Part shown: positions 25,708-33,756 of the stretch, piece by piece
Layout: each line of letters opens with the position of its first letter
Position numbering within the stretch: position 1 is the stretch's first letter
Assembly: GCA_964472525.1 (NCBI GenBank)
Contig: CAYYLL010000002.1
Span: 62,001-126,000, forward strand
From: SZUA-37 sp964472525
Lineage (GTDB): Bacteria > Pseudomonadota > Gammaproteobacteria > UBA6429 > Thiohalophilaceae
Length of the DNA stretch: 64,000 nucleotides
Direction: 5' to 3'
Made by a program: the position numbers and the translations under genes
The notes under the pieces: generated by a model
The model's input: only the letters and a program-made list of their open reading frames with translations
Told to the model about the DNA's origin: nothing
Databases searched by the model: none

Positions 25708-25778
25708 AAGTTAGCACTTAAAATTATTCTCTCCTGAATTTATTCGAGTCAGTAACTCGACAAGTCTCCCTGAATATT

Positions 25779-25796
25779 GCGTCAATGGATTGACGC
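25779..25796. promoter_or_regulatory. FleQ/FlrA-like operator upstream of fliL
   Basis: A perfect dyad, GCGTCAA-tgga-TTGACGC, whose core GTCAATGGATTGAC fits the published FleQ-type binding pattern (GTCA...TGAC). It lies about 60 bp upstream of the sigma54 promoter, where an enhancer-binding activator would sit. A second dyad, TCGAGT-N5-ACTCGA, is at 25744-25760. No fleQ gene is in the window. Confidence 0.6.
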
Positions 25797-25854
25797 GCAT
25801 ACTTATCCAACTTCTAATTCATTGATTTTACTGTAATAAAATTTTATTTTAGCA

Positions 25855-25870
25855 TGGCATGTGTTTTGCA
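25855..25870 (+). promoter_or_regulatory. sigma54 promoter of the fliL operon
   Basis: TGGCATGTGTTTTGCA matches the -24/-12 consensus TGGCACG-N4-TTGCA with one mismatch and has the invariant GG-N10-GC spacing. Transcription should start near 25881, giving a leader of about 60 nt before fliL. Confidence 0.8.
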
Positions 25871-25941
25871 AATTAGCTACACAAGTGCAGACTATATATT
25901 CTAATGAATTTTACAACGATACTTTCTTTTAAGGAAAAGTC

Positions 25942-26556
25942 ATGGCGGAAAAAGAAAAAGAAAAAGAAAAAGAAAAAGATCTCGATCTTGATGTAGACAA
26001 AGCAGGTAAAAGCAAAACCAACATGCTGATTATCATTTTAATTGTGGTGATTCTGGCCGTCGGGGGGGGGGGTGCAGCCATGTTTTTATTATCGGGTGGA
26101 GACGGTGATGGCGAAAAAGGAGATCATAAAAGTGAAGCAGCCGAACATGCTGCACCCACAGAACCCATTTATTCTGCAATGCGTCCTACTTTTGTGATTA
26201 ATTTTGAAGACACAAGCAAAGCTCGCTATGTACAGATTGATTTAACGGTCATGTCTTATCAACAACATTCCATTGATTTGGTTCAGGAATATTCTCCAGT
26301 TATTCGTAATAACATTATTACCATATTAAGCAGTCAGAAGTATGAAGTGTTAAATACCCGAGAGGGTAAACAAAAACTTCGTACCGATTTATTAAATTCA
26401 ATTAACAAAACAATTGTAGCCGAAGAAAGTCATGCGTCACCTGCCAAACATGAAACTGAAGGCGAAGACAAAGATAAAGAATATGCCTCTGCACCGCCCG
26501 TTGCTGGACATGGCTATATTCAGGCTGTGTATTTTACCAGTTTAGTTATGCAGTAA
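25942..26556 (+). CDS. fliL: flagellar basal body-associated protein FliL
   Basis: FliL is a single-pass membrane protein that surrounds the stator and supports torque. The 204-residue product has a cytoplasmic N-terminus with repeated Glu-Lys (about 3-12), a membrane helix (about 28-50) and a periplasmic stomatin-like domain from about residue 78 (TFVINFEDTSKARYVQIDL). The gene has two simple-sequence tracts: a hexamer GAAAAA array near the start and an 11-G run (26062-26072) coding the Gly-rich end of the membrane helix. It is first in the sigma54-driven operon fliLMNOPQR-flhBA-flhF-flhG-fliA. The start follows AAGGAAA. Confidence 0.93.
   Translation: MAEKEKEKEKEKDLDLDVDKAGKSKTNMLIIILIVVILAVGGGGAAMFLLSGGDGDGEKGDHKSEAAEHAAPTEPIYSAMRPTFVINFEDTSKARYVQIDLTVMSYQQHSIDLVQEYSPVIRNNIITILSSQKYEVLNTREGKQKLRTDLLNSINKTIVAEESHASPAKHETEGEDKDKEYASAPPVAGHGYIQAVYFTSLVMQ
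26062..26072 (+). repeat. homopolymeric G11 tract inside fliL
   Basis: Eleven consecutive G residues code for VGGGG at the end of the FliL membrane helix. A gain or loss of one G would truncate FliL at about one third of its length. Confidence 0.9.
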
Positions 26557-26568
26557 CGGGGGTAATGT

Positions 26569-27588
26569 ATGTCGGTTAATGAACTTTTATCCCAAGATGA
26601 AATTGATGCACTGTTACATGGTGTCGATAGTGGTGATGTCGAAACGGATGATGTTGACTTAAATGATGGTGTCGCAAGACAGTTTGACTTTGGCTCACAT
26701 GATCGCATTGTTCGTGGTCGAATGCCAACCCTTGAAATGATTAATGAACGTTTTGCGCGGCAATTTCGAATTAGTATCTTTAATTTATTAAGGCGTTCTG
26801 CAGAAATTTCGGTTAATGGCGTACAAATGCTTAAGTTCTCTGAATACTTGCATAGCATGTTTGTTCCTACCAGTTTAAATATTGTAAAACTCCACCCTTT
26901 ACGCGGCCCAGCTTTATGTGTGTTTGATCCCAAGCTGGTTTTTATTTTAGTGGATAACTTTTTTGGTGGCATCGGACGGCATGCAAAAATTGAAGGACGT
27001 GAATTTACCCCAACTGAACAACGTGTTATTAGCCTAGTACTTGATCTTGCGTTTAAAGATTTGCAAGAGGCATGGAAACCCGTATTACCGGTCAAATTTG
27101 AATTTTTAAGCCGGGAAGTGAACCCACAATTTGCCAACATTGTGAGTCCCAATGAAGTGGTTGTCTTAAGTACTTTCCATGTGGAGCTTGATGGTGGTGG
27201 TGGTGACTTTCAGGTAACGCTGCCGTATTCAATGCTAGAACCGATTCGTGAATTACTGGATGCCGGATTACAAAGTGATATATCAGAAAAAGATGATCGT
27301 TGGACACTCTCACTTTTAGAAGAAATAAAGCTTGCAGAAATACCGCTGCATTCAGAATTAACAGAAGTAGACCTGTCACTTCGTGATGTTTTAAATTTTA
27401 AAGAAGGCGATGTTATTCCTATTGATTTGCCAGATGAAGTCACTTTGCTGAGTGAAGATATACCCTTATTCCGCTGTGAATATGGTCTTTCGGAAGGCAT
27501 GATGGCCGTTAAAATTAAACGCCCGATAAACAAAGGGCTTCCTGTTGTTGATTCGATATTGATGTTAGAAGGAGAGAGTAATGAGTGA
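26569..27588 (+). CDS. fliM: flagellar motor switch protein FliM
   Basis: FliM is the C-ring protein that receives CheY-P. The 339-residue product starts with the CheY-P-binding peptide LLSQDEIDALL (residues 5-15), followed by a linker, the CheC-like middle domain (about 50-235; RGPALCVFDPKLVFILVDNFFGG) and the C-terminal SpoA domain. It begins 12 bp after fliL and overlaps fliN by 8 bp, a coupling typical of this operon. Length and motifs are normal. Confidence 0.96.
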   Translation: MSVNELLSQDEIDALLHGVDSGDVETDDVDLNDGVARQFDFGSHDRIVRGRMPTLEMINERFARQFRISIFNLLRRSAEISVNGVQMLKFSEYLHSMFVPTSLNIVKLHPLRGPALCVFDPKLVFILVDNFFGGIGRHAKIEGREFTPTEQRVISLVLDLAFKDLQEAWKPVLPVKFEFLSREVNPQFANIVSPNEVVVLSTFHVELDGGGGDFQVTLPYSMLEPIRELLDAGLQSDISEKDDRWTLSLLEEIKLAEIPLHSELTEVDLSLRDVLNFKEGDVIPIDLPDEVTLLSEDIPLFRCEYGLSEGMMAVKIKRPINKGLPVVDSILMLEGESNE

Positions 27589-28036
27589 TTCAGACAATGA
27601 ATCGGACGTAATGGACGAATGGGCTGAGGCGTTAGAAGAATCGGGTGATACTAGCTCGGATTCCAGTTCTACTGATACTGCCACTGCCACTGCCACTGCC
27701 ACTGCCACTGCAAGTCCAGATCTGTCTGCCGCTGGCTTTGATAATCTGGAAGATAATTCATCAGGTAGTGGTGATGATATTAATATGGATGTTATTTTAG
27801 ACATTCCAGTAAAACTTTCGATGGAAATTGGACGTACTAGCGTCAATATTCGTAGTTTATTACAACTTAATCAAGGCTCGGTTATTGAACTAGACCGGAT
27901 GGCGGGTGAACCGTTAGATGTTCTGGTCAATGGTACTCTTATCGCCCATGGCGAGGTGGTGGTTGTTAATGAAAAGTTTGGCATTCGTTTAACCGATGTG
28001 GTCAGTCCGGCCGAACGTGTAAAGAAATTGCGTTAA
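27581..28036 (+). CDS. fliN: flagellar motor switch protein FliN
   Basis: FliN forms the base of the C-ring. The 151-residue product has an acidic, Ser/Asp-rich N-terminal extension that includes six consecutive Thr-Ala pairs encoded by an ACTGCC repeat. The conserved SpoA domain spans about residues 70-145 (ILDIPVKLSMEIGRT, GSVIELDRMAGEPLDVLVNG, EKFGIRLTDVVSP). Its start lies within the end of fliM. The N-terminal region varies in length across the family, so the repeat probably tolerates copy change. Confidence 0.95.
   Translation: MSDSDNESDVMDEWAEALEESGDTSSDSSSTDTATATATATATASPDLSAAGFDNLEDNSSGSGDDINMDVILDIPVKLSMEIGRTSVNIRSLLQLNQGSVIELDRMAGEPLDVLVNGTLIAHGEVVVVNEKFGIRLTDVVSPAERVKKLR
27677..27712 (+). 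repeat. hexanucleotide microsatellite in fliN (ACTGCC, six units)
   Basis: Five perfect ACTGCC units are followed by one ACTGCA, coding (Thr-Ala)x6 in the FliN linker. Because the unit is 6 bp, copy changes keep the frame and alter only linker length. Confidence 0.9.
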
Positions 28037-28047
28037 TTGATATTGCT

Positions 28048-28641
28048 ATGGACATAAATAGAGGCAGTATTGTTTGCAATAAAATTATATTCATAATAAG
28101 TCTTGTATTACTAGCAAACTTATCTTATGCCGACGTTGTTAAAAACAAAGGTTCTAACGAAAATAAACAAAGTATTTCTAAAGTAAAAAAAGATAATATT
28201 CACTCTCCACTTTCGGTTAAAGATCCCAAAGAAAAAACCGAAAAAAACAAAACAGGTTCATTAGAAACTCATTCTCAAGTTGGAGTGTCCAGTTATTTAC
28301 AAATGATTTTAGGTTTGTTTGGTGTGATTGTCTTTATTCTGGTAATAGCATGGTTGGCTAAACGTATGGGCGGATTAAATTCTACACATTCAACTAACTT
28401 AAAAGTTATTGCAGGTTTAAATGTTGGGAATCGTGAAAAAATTATTGTTGTACAAGTAATGGATGAACAATTATTGGTGGGAGTGACACAAACAAATATT
28501 CAGTTATTATCAAAACTGGAATGCCCCATGTCTGGCAATAACACTCCATCTTTCGGTGGGTTTCATGAAAAATTACAGACGGCCATTAGCGGTTTAAAAA
28601 AGAAGAATACAGAAAATAAAGTATCAGGTGATCGAAAGTGA
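28048..28641 (+). CDS. fliO: flagellar biosynthetic protein FliO
   Basis: FliO assists assembly of the FliP pore of the export gate. The 197-residue product has an N-terminal signal-like helix (about 10-29), a Lys/Ser-rich periplasmic stretch, a membrane helix (about 83-103; GLFGVIVFILVIAWLAKRMG) and a cytoplasmic domain with KVIAGLNVGNREKIIVVQV, the recognisable FliO core. It is at the long end for the family because of the periplasmic insert. Its stop overlaps the fliP start. Confidence 0.88.
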   Translation: MDINRGSIVCNKIIFIISLVLLANLSYADVVKNKGSNENKQSISKVKKDNIHSPLSVKDPKEKTEKNKTGSLETHSQVGVSSYLQMILGLFGVIVFILVIAWLAKRMGGLNSTHSTNLKVIAGLNVGNREKIIVVQVMDEQLLVGVTQTNIQLLSKLECPMSGNNTPSFGGFHEKLQTAISGLKKKNTENKVSGDRK

Positions 28642-29381
28642 AACATACTTGGGTGTTTTTATGTTTTATTTTGTTGCTACTTCCCACGGCTAGTTTTGCC
28701 GGAGGCACTTTCGATGCTTTCTCGGTTGCAACGCAAGCTAATGGAAACCAGGTTTATTCTGTAAGTATTCAAACTCTGGCACTGATGACCGTGTTAAGTA
28801 TGCTGCCAGCCGCACTTATGATGATGACATCATTTACACGCATTATTATAGTGCTTGCCATTCTTCGTCAAGCATTAGGGCTTATGCAAGCACCTTCTTC
28901 GCAAATATTGATTGGTTTGTCATTATTTTTAACCTTCTTTATTATGGCTCCAGTCTTTAATCAGATTAATACCAGTGCATTACAACCCTACCTGAATGAT
29001 TCTATCTCTTTTCAAAAGGCGGCTGAGAAAGGTGAGGAGCCCTTGCGTGAATTTATGCTAGGGCAAACGCGTGAAGCTGATATTAGTATGTTTATGAAAA
29101 TATCGGGTGATAAAGACTATTCGTCAAACAAAGATATTCCTTTTACAGTTTTAGTCCCTGCTTTTGTAACCAGTGAATTAAAAACAGCCTTCCAGATAGG
29201 GTTTCTGCTTTTTATACCCTTCCTGATTATTGATTTGGTTGTTGCCAGTGTTTTGATGTCAATGGGGATGGTGATGTTGTCACCGATGATCGTGTCATTG
29301 CCGTTTAAGATTATGTTGTTTGTTTTAGTGGATGGTTGGAATTTAATTATGGGTACGCTTGCGTCCAGTTTTTATATTTAA
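28638..29381 (+). CDS. fliP: flagellar type III export gate protein FliP
   Basis: FliP forms the core of the FliPQR export pore. The 247-residue product has a cleavable signal peptide (about 1-21), then four membrane helices. Family signatures include SMLPAALMMMTSFTRIIIVL and IPFLIIDLVVASVLMSMGM. The GTG start overlaps the fliO stop (GTGA), so translation is coupled. Length is the family norm. Confidence 0.95.
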   Translation: MKHTWVFLCFILLLLPTASFAGGTFDAFSVATQANGNQVYSVSIQTLALMTVLSMLPAALMMMTSFTRIIIVLAILRQALGLMQAPSSQILIGLSLFLTFFIMAPVFNQINTSALQPYLNDSISFQKAAEKGEEPLREFMLGQTREADISMFMKISGDKDYSSNKDIPFTVLVPAFVTSELKTAFQIGFLLFIPFLIIDLVVASVLMSMGMVMLSPMIVSLPFKIMLFVLVDGWNLIMGTLASSFYI

Positions 29382-29415
29382 TATTTCCAACGCTGTATAT
29401 AAATAGAGGTTAGGT

Positions 29416-29685
29416 ATGACACCAGAAAGCGTTTTGTCAATATTTCAACACACACTTGAACTTATGTTGTTACTCATCGTGGTGGTATTAGTGCCTGCAT
29501 TGGTGGTGGGTTTATTAGTCAGTATGTTTCAAGCTGCAACGCAGATTAATGAACAAACATTAAGCTTTATTCCAAAATTAATTGTTACGCTTGGTGTGCT
29601 GATGGCGGCAGGTCCGTGGATGTTACGTCTTTTAGTTGAATATACGATTAATTTAATACAAAGCATTCCCTATTTAATAAGGTGA
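29416..29685 (+). CDS. fliQ: flagellar type III export gate protein FliQ
   Basis: The 89-residue protein has two membrane helices (about 15-38 and 50-75) and begins with the canonical MTPESVLSI. It packs outside the FliP-FliR pore in the export gate. It lies 34 bp after fliP and 3 bp before fliR, within the same operon. Confidence 0.95.
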   Translation: MTPESVLSIFQHTLELMLLLIVVVLVPALVVGLLVSMFQAATQINEQTLSFIPKLIVTLGVLMAAGPWMLRLLVEYTINLIQSIPYLIR

Positions 29686-29688
29686 ACC

Positions 29689-30456
29689 ATGGTTATTACA
29701 GGCGCAGAATTAACCGCATTAGTTGGTTCATTTCTATGGCCTTTATTCAGGGTGAGTGCGGTGGTGATGACGGCTCCCGTGTTTGGTGCAAAAGCAGTTC
29801 CTACTCGGATTAAACTTATGGTGAGTCTGGTGTTAACGAGTATTGTTGTACCACTGTTACCACCGATGCCGGCTGTCGATGTTTTTAGTTTGCAAGGTTT
29901 AAGTATTTCTGTAAACCAGATATTAATTGGTATAGCGATTGGTTTTACAACGCAACTGGTTTTTGGTGCCATTATCATGGCTGGTCAGATTGTTGCGATG
30001 CAAATGGGGTTGGGTTTTTCATTAATGGTTGACCCGCAAAATGGTACTCAGGCACCTGTTTTAAGCCAGTTTTATATTATTTTTGTGGTACTTATTTACT
30101 TAAGTTTAGATGGACATCTAGTGTTAGTCCAAATAATGATTGATGGTTTTGAAACCTTACCCATCACCCTAACTGGACTGTCAACGGATAGTATGTGGCA
30201 AATTGTAAACTGGGGTTCTTATATATTTTCAGGTGCAATAGGTATTGCGATACCAACTATTGCATCACTACTGGTTGTTAACTTGTCATTTGGCATTATG
30301 ACTCGAGCTGCACCCCAATTAAATATTTTTGCAATTGGTTTTCCAATCACAATGATTTTTGGGTTTGCTTTAATATTATTAACTATTTCAAATGTTTCAC
30401 CTAAGTCAAATGAATTGTTTTTAAATGTGTACCAGTTAGTTAGAGGTTTTCATTAG
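29689..30456 (+). CDS. fliR: flagellar type III export gate protein FliR
   Basis: The 255-residue multi-spanning protein has the FliR motifs PVFGAKAVPTRIKLMVSLVL, GIAIGFTTQLVFGAIIMAGQ and LVVNLSFGIMTRAAPQLNIF. FliR closes the FliP5Q4R1 gate and contacts FlhB. It starts 3 bp after fliQ and ends 2 bp before flhB. Confidence 0.95.
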   Translation: MVITGAELTALVGSFLWPLFRVSAVVMTAPVFGAKAVPTRIKLMVSLVLTSIVVPLLPPMPAVDVFSLQGLSISVNQILIGIAIGFTTQLVFGAIIMAGQIVAMQMGLGFSLMVDPQNGTQAPVLSQFYIIFVVLIYLSLDGHLVLVQIMIDGFETLPITLTGLSTDSMWQIVNWGSYIFSGAIGIAIPTIASLLVVNLSFGIMTRAAPQLNIFAIGFPITMIFGFALILLTISNVSPKSNELFLNVYQLVRGFH

Positions 30457-30458
30457 CA

Positions 30459-31589
30459 ATGGCTGAAGATAGCGGACAAGAACGTACCGAAGAGGCGACC
30501 CCCCGACGCAAACAGCAAGCGAGAGAAAAGGGGCAGGTTCCTTCGTCACGCGAATTGAATACGATGATTATGATGTTAGCTGCGGCCGGTGCGATGGCAT
30601 TGCTTGGGCCAGGTATTGTAAAAGGAATAGAAGAATTAGCAGTATGGAATTTAAAGGTTACTCGGGAACAAATATTTGATGTAGGCATGATGGACTCCTT
30701 GTTAAGAGAGTCTTTGCTTCATGCCCTATTAAGTTTGGCGCCTTTTTTTCTGGTTATGATTGTTGCTTCTTTTATTGGCCCATTTCTGATTGGCGGACTC
30801 AATTTTAGCATGGAAGCTATTATGTTTAAATTTGATAAGCTTGATCCTATTAAAGGATTAGGTCGTGTTTTTTCTATCAAGGGCTTTGTCGAGTTAGCAA
30901 AAGCATTAGTTAAATTTTTAATTATTGGTACGGTAGCCATATTATTTTTATATCAGCAATTTGAACATTACCTTAATTTAGGAAATGAACCTATTGGCTT
31001 GGCTCTACCTCATGCCACACATTTATTAATTGATGCCTTTATTACCATTGCTTCGTCGTTAATATTAATTGCATTAGTTGATGTGCCATTCCAGATTTGG
31101 GATTACAACAAACAATTAAAAATGACCTTTCAGGAAATTAAAGATGAAAATAAAGATACTGAAGGTAACCCTGATGTTCGTGGACGAATAAAACGAGTAC
31201 AGCGTGAAATAGCCCAACGGCGAATGATGGAAGAAGTTCCCAATGCCGATGTTATTATTACCAACCCTGAGCATTATTCAGTTGCTCTAAAATACGACCC
31301 AAAAACAATGATTGCACCATTACTGGTTGCAAAAGGCGCCGATATTATTGCTATGCAGATAAGACGTATTGCGAATGAAAATAATGTTCCAATTTTAGAA
31401 GCACCACCATTAGCTCGTTCTTTATATCATACAACTGAAATTAACGCGGCTATTCCCGCCGGTTTGTATTTAGCCGTTGCACAAGTTCTAGCATATATAT
31501 TCAAGTTGCGAAAAACAAAATCCAATCAATATGCAAATCATAAAATAAAGGATTTAGATATTCCTGATGATTTGCAGTTCGATAGTTAA
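30459..31589 (+). CDS. flhB: flagellar export specificity switch protein FlhB
   Basis: The 376-residue product has an N-terminal cytoplasmic segment (ERTEEATPRRKQQAREKGQ), four membrane helices and a C-terminal cytoplasmic domain with the autocleavage motif Asn269-Pro-Glu-His (Thr is the third residue in E. coli). FlhB switches export from rod/hook to filament substrates after FliK measures hook length. A free-standing homologue of its C-terminal domain is encoded at 46065-46361. Confidence 0.96.
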   Translation: MAEDSGQERTEEATPRRKQQAREKGQVPSSRELNTMIMMLAAAGAMALLGPGIVKGIEELAVWNLKVTREQIFDVGMMDSLLRESLLHALLSLAPFFLVMIVASFIGPFLIGGLNFSMEAIMFKFDKLDPIKGLGRVFSIKGFVELAKALVKFLIIGTVAILFLYQQFEHYLNLGNEPIGLALPHATHLLIDAFITIASSLILIALVDVPFQIWDYNKQLKMTFQEIKDENKDTEGNPDVRGRIKRVQREIAQRRMMEEVPNADVIITNPEHYSVALKYDPKTMIAPLLVAKGADIIAMQIRRIANENNVPILEAPPLARSLYHTTEINAAIPAGLYLAVAQVLAYIFKLRKTKSNQYANHKIKDLDIPDDLQFDS

Positions 31590-31602
31590 ATAAGGTGTCA
31601 AC

Positions 31603-33708
31603 ATGGCAGAACAAACACTTTTATTAGGGCGATTAAAAAGAATAAACTATCAGGGCTTGGGAGCTCCATTATTAGTTATTGTCATGATAGCTATGATCGT
31701 TGTGCCACTGGCACCGCTTGCTTTAGATATTTTATTCAGTTTTAATATATCATTATCTCTGATTGTATTATTGGTAACGATCTATTCACTTCGGCCACTC
31801 GATTTTGCCTTATTCCCAACCATTTTATTGATTACTACATTATTACGTTTGGCCTTAAATGTTGCTTCAACCCGTATCGTGTTATTGGATGGACATACAG
31901 GGCCGGGTGCTGCCGGACAGGTTATTAAAGCCTTTGGTGAGTTTGTTATTGGTGGTAACTATGCTGTTGGTATTATTGTTTTTGCAATTTTAGTGATTAT
32001 CAACTTTGTTGTTATTACAAAAGGTGCAACACGTATATCTGAGGTGAGCGCACGTTTTACTTTGGATGCGATGCCAGGTAAACAAATGGCGATTGATGCG
32101 GACTTGAATGCCGGCTTACTCGATCAGGATGAAGCCCGCGCTCGCAGGCAGGAAGTATCGGACGAGGCTGAATTTTATGGTTCCATGGACGGTGCAAGCA
32201 AATTTGTTCGTGGTGATGCGATTGCCGGTATCCTTATTTTATTTATTAATATTTTAGGTGGCTTATTAATTGGTGTTGGTCAACATGGTTTATCCTTTTC
32301 CGATGCAGCAAGAATTTACACATCGTTAACGATTGGTGACGGTTTGGTTGCACAAATTCCTGCTCTACTCTTATCCACTGCTGCCGGTATTATTACAACC
32401 CGGGTATCGAGTTCTCAGAATATGGGTGAGCAGGTTTTAAAACAACTGTTTGCCAATCCACGTTCATTAGCTGTAACGGCCAGTATTTTGGGCTTAATGG
32501 GTATTATTCCCGGTATGCCTAACTTTGCATTTTTAAGTCTTGCTATTATTTGCGGAACCGGGGCTTATTTGATTTCACGTAAGAATAAAAAAAATATTGC
32601 AGACAAAACACAACAGCAACAACAGGTTTCTAGCAATAAGGAAGTAAAAGAACTGAGTTGGGATGATGTGACACCATTGGATGCGGTTGGTTTAGAAGTG
32701 GGTTATCGACTTATTCCAATGGTGGACAAAGCACAGGGAGGTCAATTAATGAGTCGCATAAAAGGGGTGCGCAAAAAACTATCACAGGAACTGGGATTCC
32801 TTATTCCTTCGGTACATATTAGAGACAATCTGGAATTATCACCAACTGGCTATCGGATTACCTTATTAGGTGTCACCGTGGGTGAAGCCGAAATACAACC
32901 GGACAAGGAACTGGCGATTAATCCGGGGCAAGTTTTTGGCAGCTTGCAAGGCATTGAAACAACGGATCCTGCTTTTGGTCTGGATGCGATCTGGATTGCA
33001 AATAATCAACGTGATCAGGCGCAAACACTGGGGTATACCGTGGTCGACCCTAATACGGTTATTGCTACTCACTTAAGCCAGCTATTGCAAAGTCATGCCC
33101 ATGAATTGTTAGGCCATGAAGAAGTGCAGCAATTACTCGATTTGTTGGCAAAATCAGCACCTAAACTGGTCGAAAATTTAATCCCCGATACCTTGACATT
33201 AGGGGTCATGGTGCGTGTATTACAAAACTTACTTGAAGAAAATGTGCCTATTCGTGATATTCGAACCATTGCCGAGACATTGGCGGAGCATGCTGCGAAG
33301 AGTCAAGATGCTGACATTTTAACAGGTATGGTTAGGATCGCCTTAGGCCGCCTAATTGTCCAACAAATCAATGGGATGGAGAGAGAATTACCGGTAATCA
33401 CGTTGGATCCAACATTGGAACAGTTGTTGCATCAGTCTATCCAGTCCACGGATGGAATGGGCGGGGGTGTTGAACCCGGCTTGGCGGAACGCCTGCACAG
33501 TGCATTAGAAGAGTCAGCACAAAAGCAGGAATTAGCAGGACAGCCCGCAATATTGCTAGTTTCGGCAGCACTTCGAACCATGCTAGCAAGATTTGTAAAA
33601 CATACGATTTCAGGTTTAAACGTATTGTCTTACAACGAAATACCAACGGATAAGCAAATAAAGATTATTGCAACGGTTGGTCAAACAAACGAAGTACCTG
33701 AAAACTGA
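31603..33708 (+). CDS. flhA: flagellar type III export protein FlhA
   Basis: FlhA forms the nonameric export-gate ring and proton-driven transporter. The 701-residue product has eight membrane helices within the first 330 residues, with the FHIPEP region in the loop (VSARFTLDAMPGKQMAIDADL). The large cytoplasmic domain (about 360-695) docks substrate-chaperone complexes. It starts 13 bp after flhB. Length and motifs are standard. Confidence 0.97.
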   Translation: MAEQTLLLGRLKRINYQGLGAPLLVIVMIAMIVVPLAPLALDILFSFNISLSLIVLLVTIYSLRPLDFALFPTILLITTLLRLALNVASTRIVLLDGHTGPGAAGQVIKAFGEFVIGGNYAVGIIVFAILVIINFVVITKGATRISEVSARFTLDAMPGKQMAIDADLNAGLLDQDEARARRQEVSDEAEFYGSMDGASKFVRGDAIAGILILFINILGGLLIGVGQHGLSFSDAARIYTSLTIGDGLVAQIPALLLSTAAGIITTRVSSSQNMGEQVLKQLFANPRSLAVTASILGLMGIIPGMPNFAFLSLAIICGTGAYLISRKNKKNIADKTQQQQQVSSNKEVKELSWDDVTPLDAVGLEVGYRLIPMVDKAQGGQLMSRIKGVRKKLSQELGFLIPSVHIRDNLELSPTGYRITLLGVTVGEAEIQPDKELAINPGQVFGSLQGIETTDPAFGLDAIWIANNQRDQAQTLGYTVVDPNTVIATHLSQLLQSHAHELLGHEEVQQLLDLLAKSAPKLVENLIPDTLTLGVMVRVLQNLLEENVPIRDIRTIAETLAEHAAKSQDADILTGMVRIALGRLIVQQINGMERELPVITLDPTLEQLLHQSIQSTDGMGGGVEPGLAERLHSALEESAQKQELAGQPAILLVSAALRTMLARFVKHTISGLNVLSYNEIPTDKQIKIIATVGQTNEVPEN

Positions 33709-33756
33709 AATAAAAGTGAGTAAGAATAGAATGTTTTATCTGGAGGCAGCAGTAAA

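Noticed and set aside
27565..27846. Leftward open frame opposite fliN with a Val-Ala repeat
   Set aside because: It is the antisense shadow of the ACTGCC repeat in a well-supported fliN.
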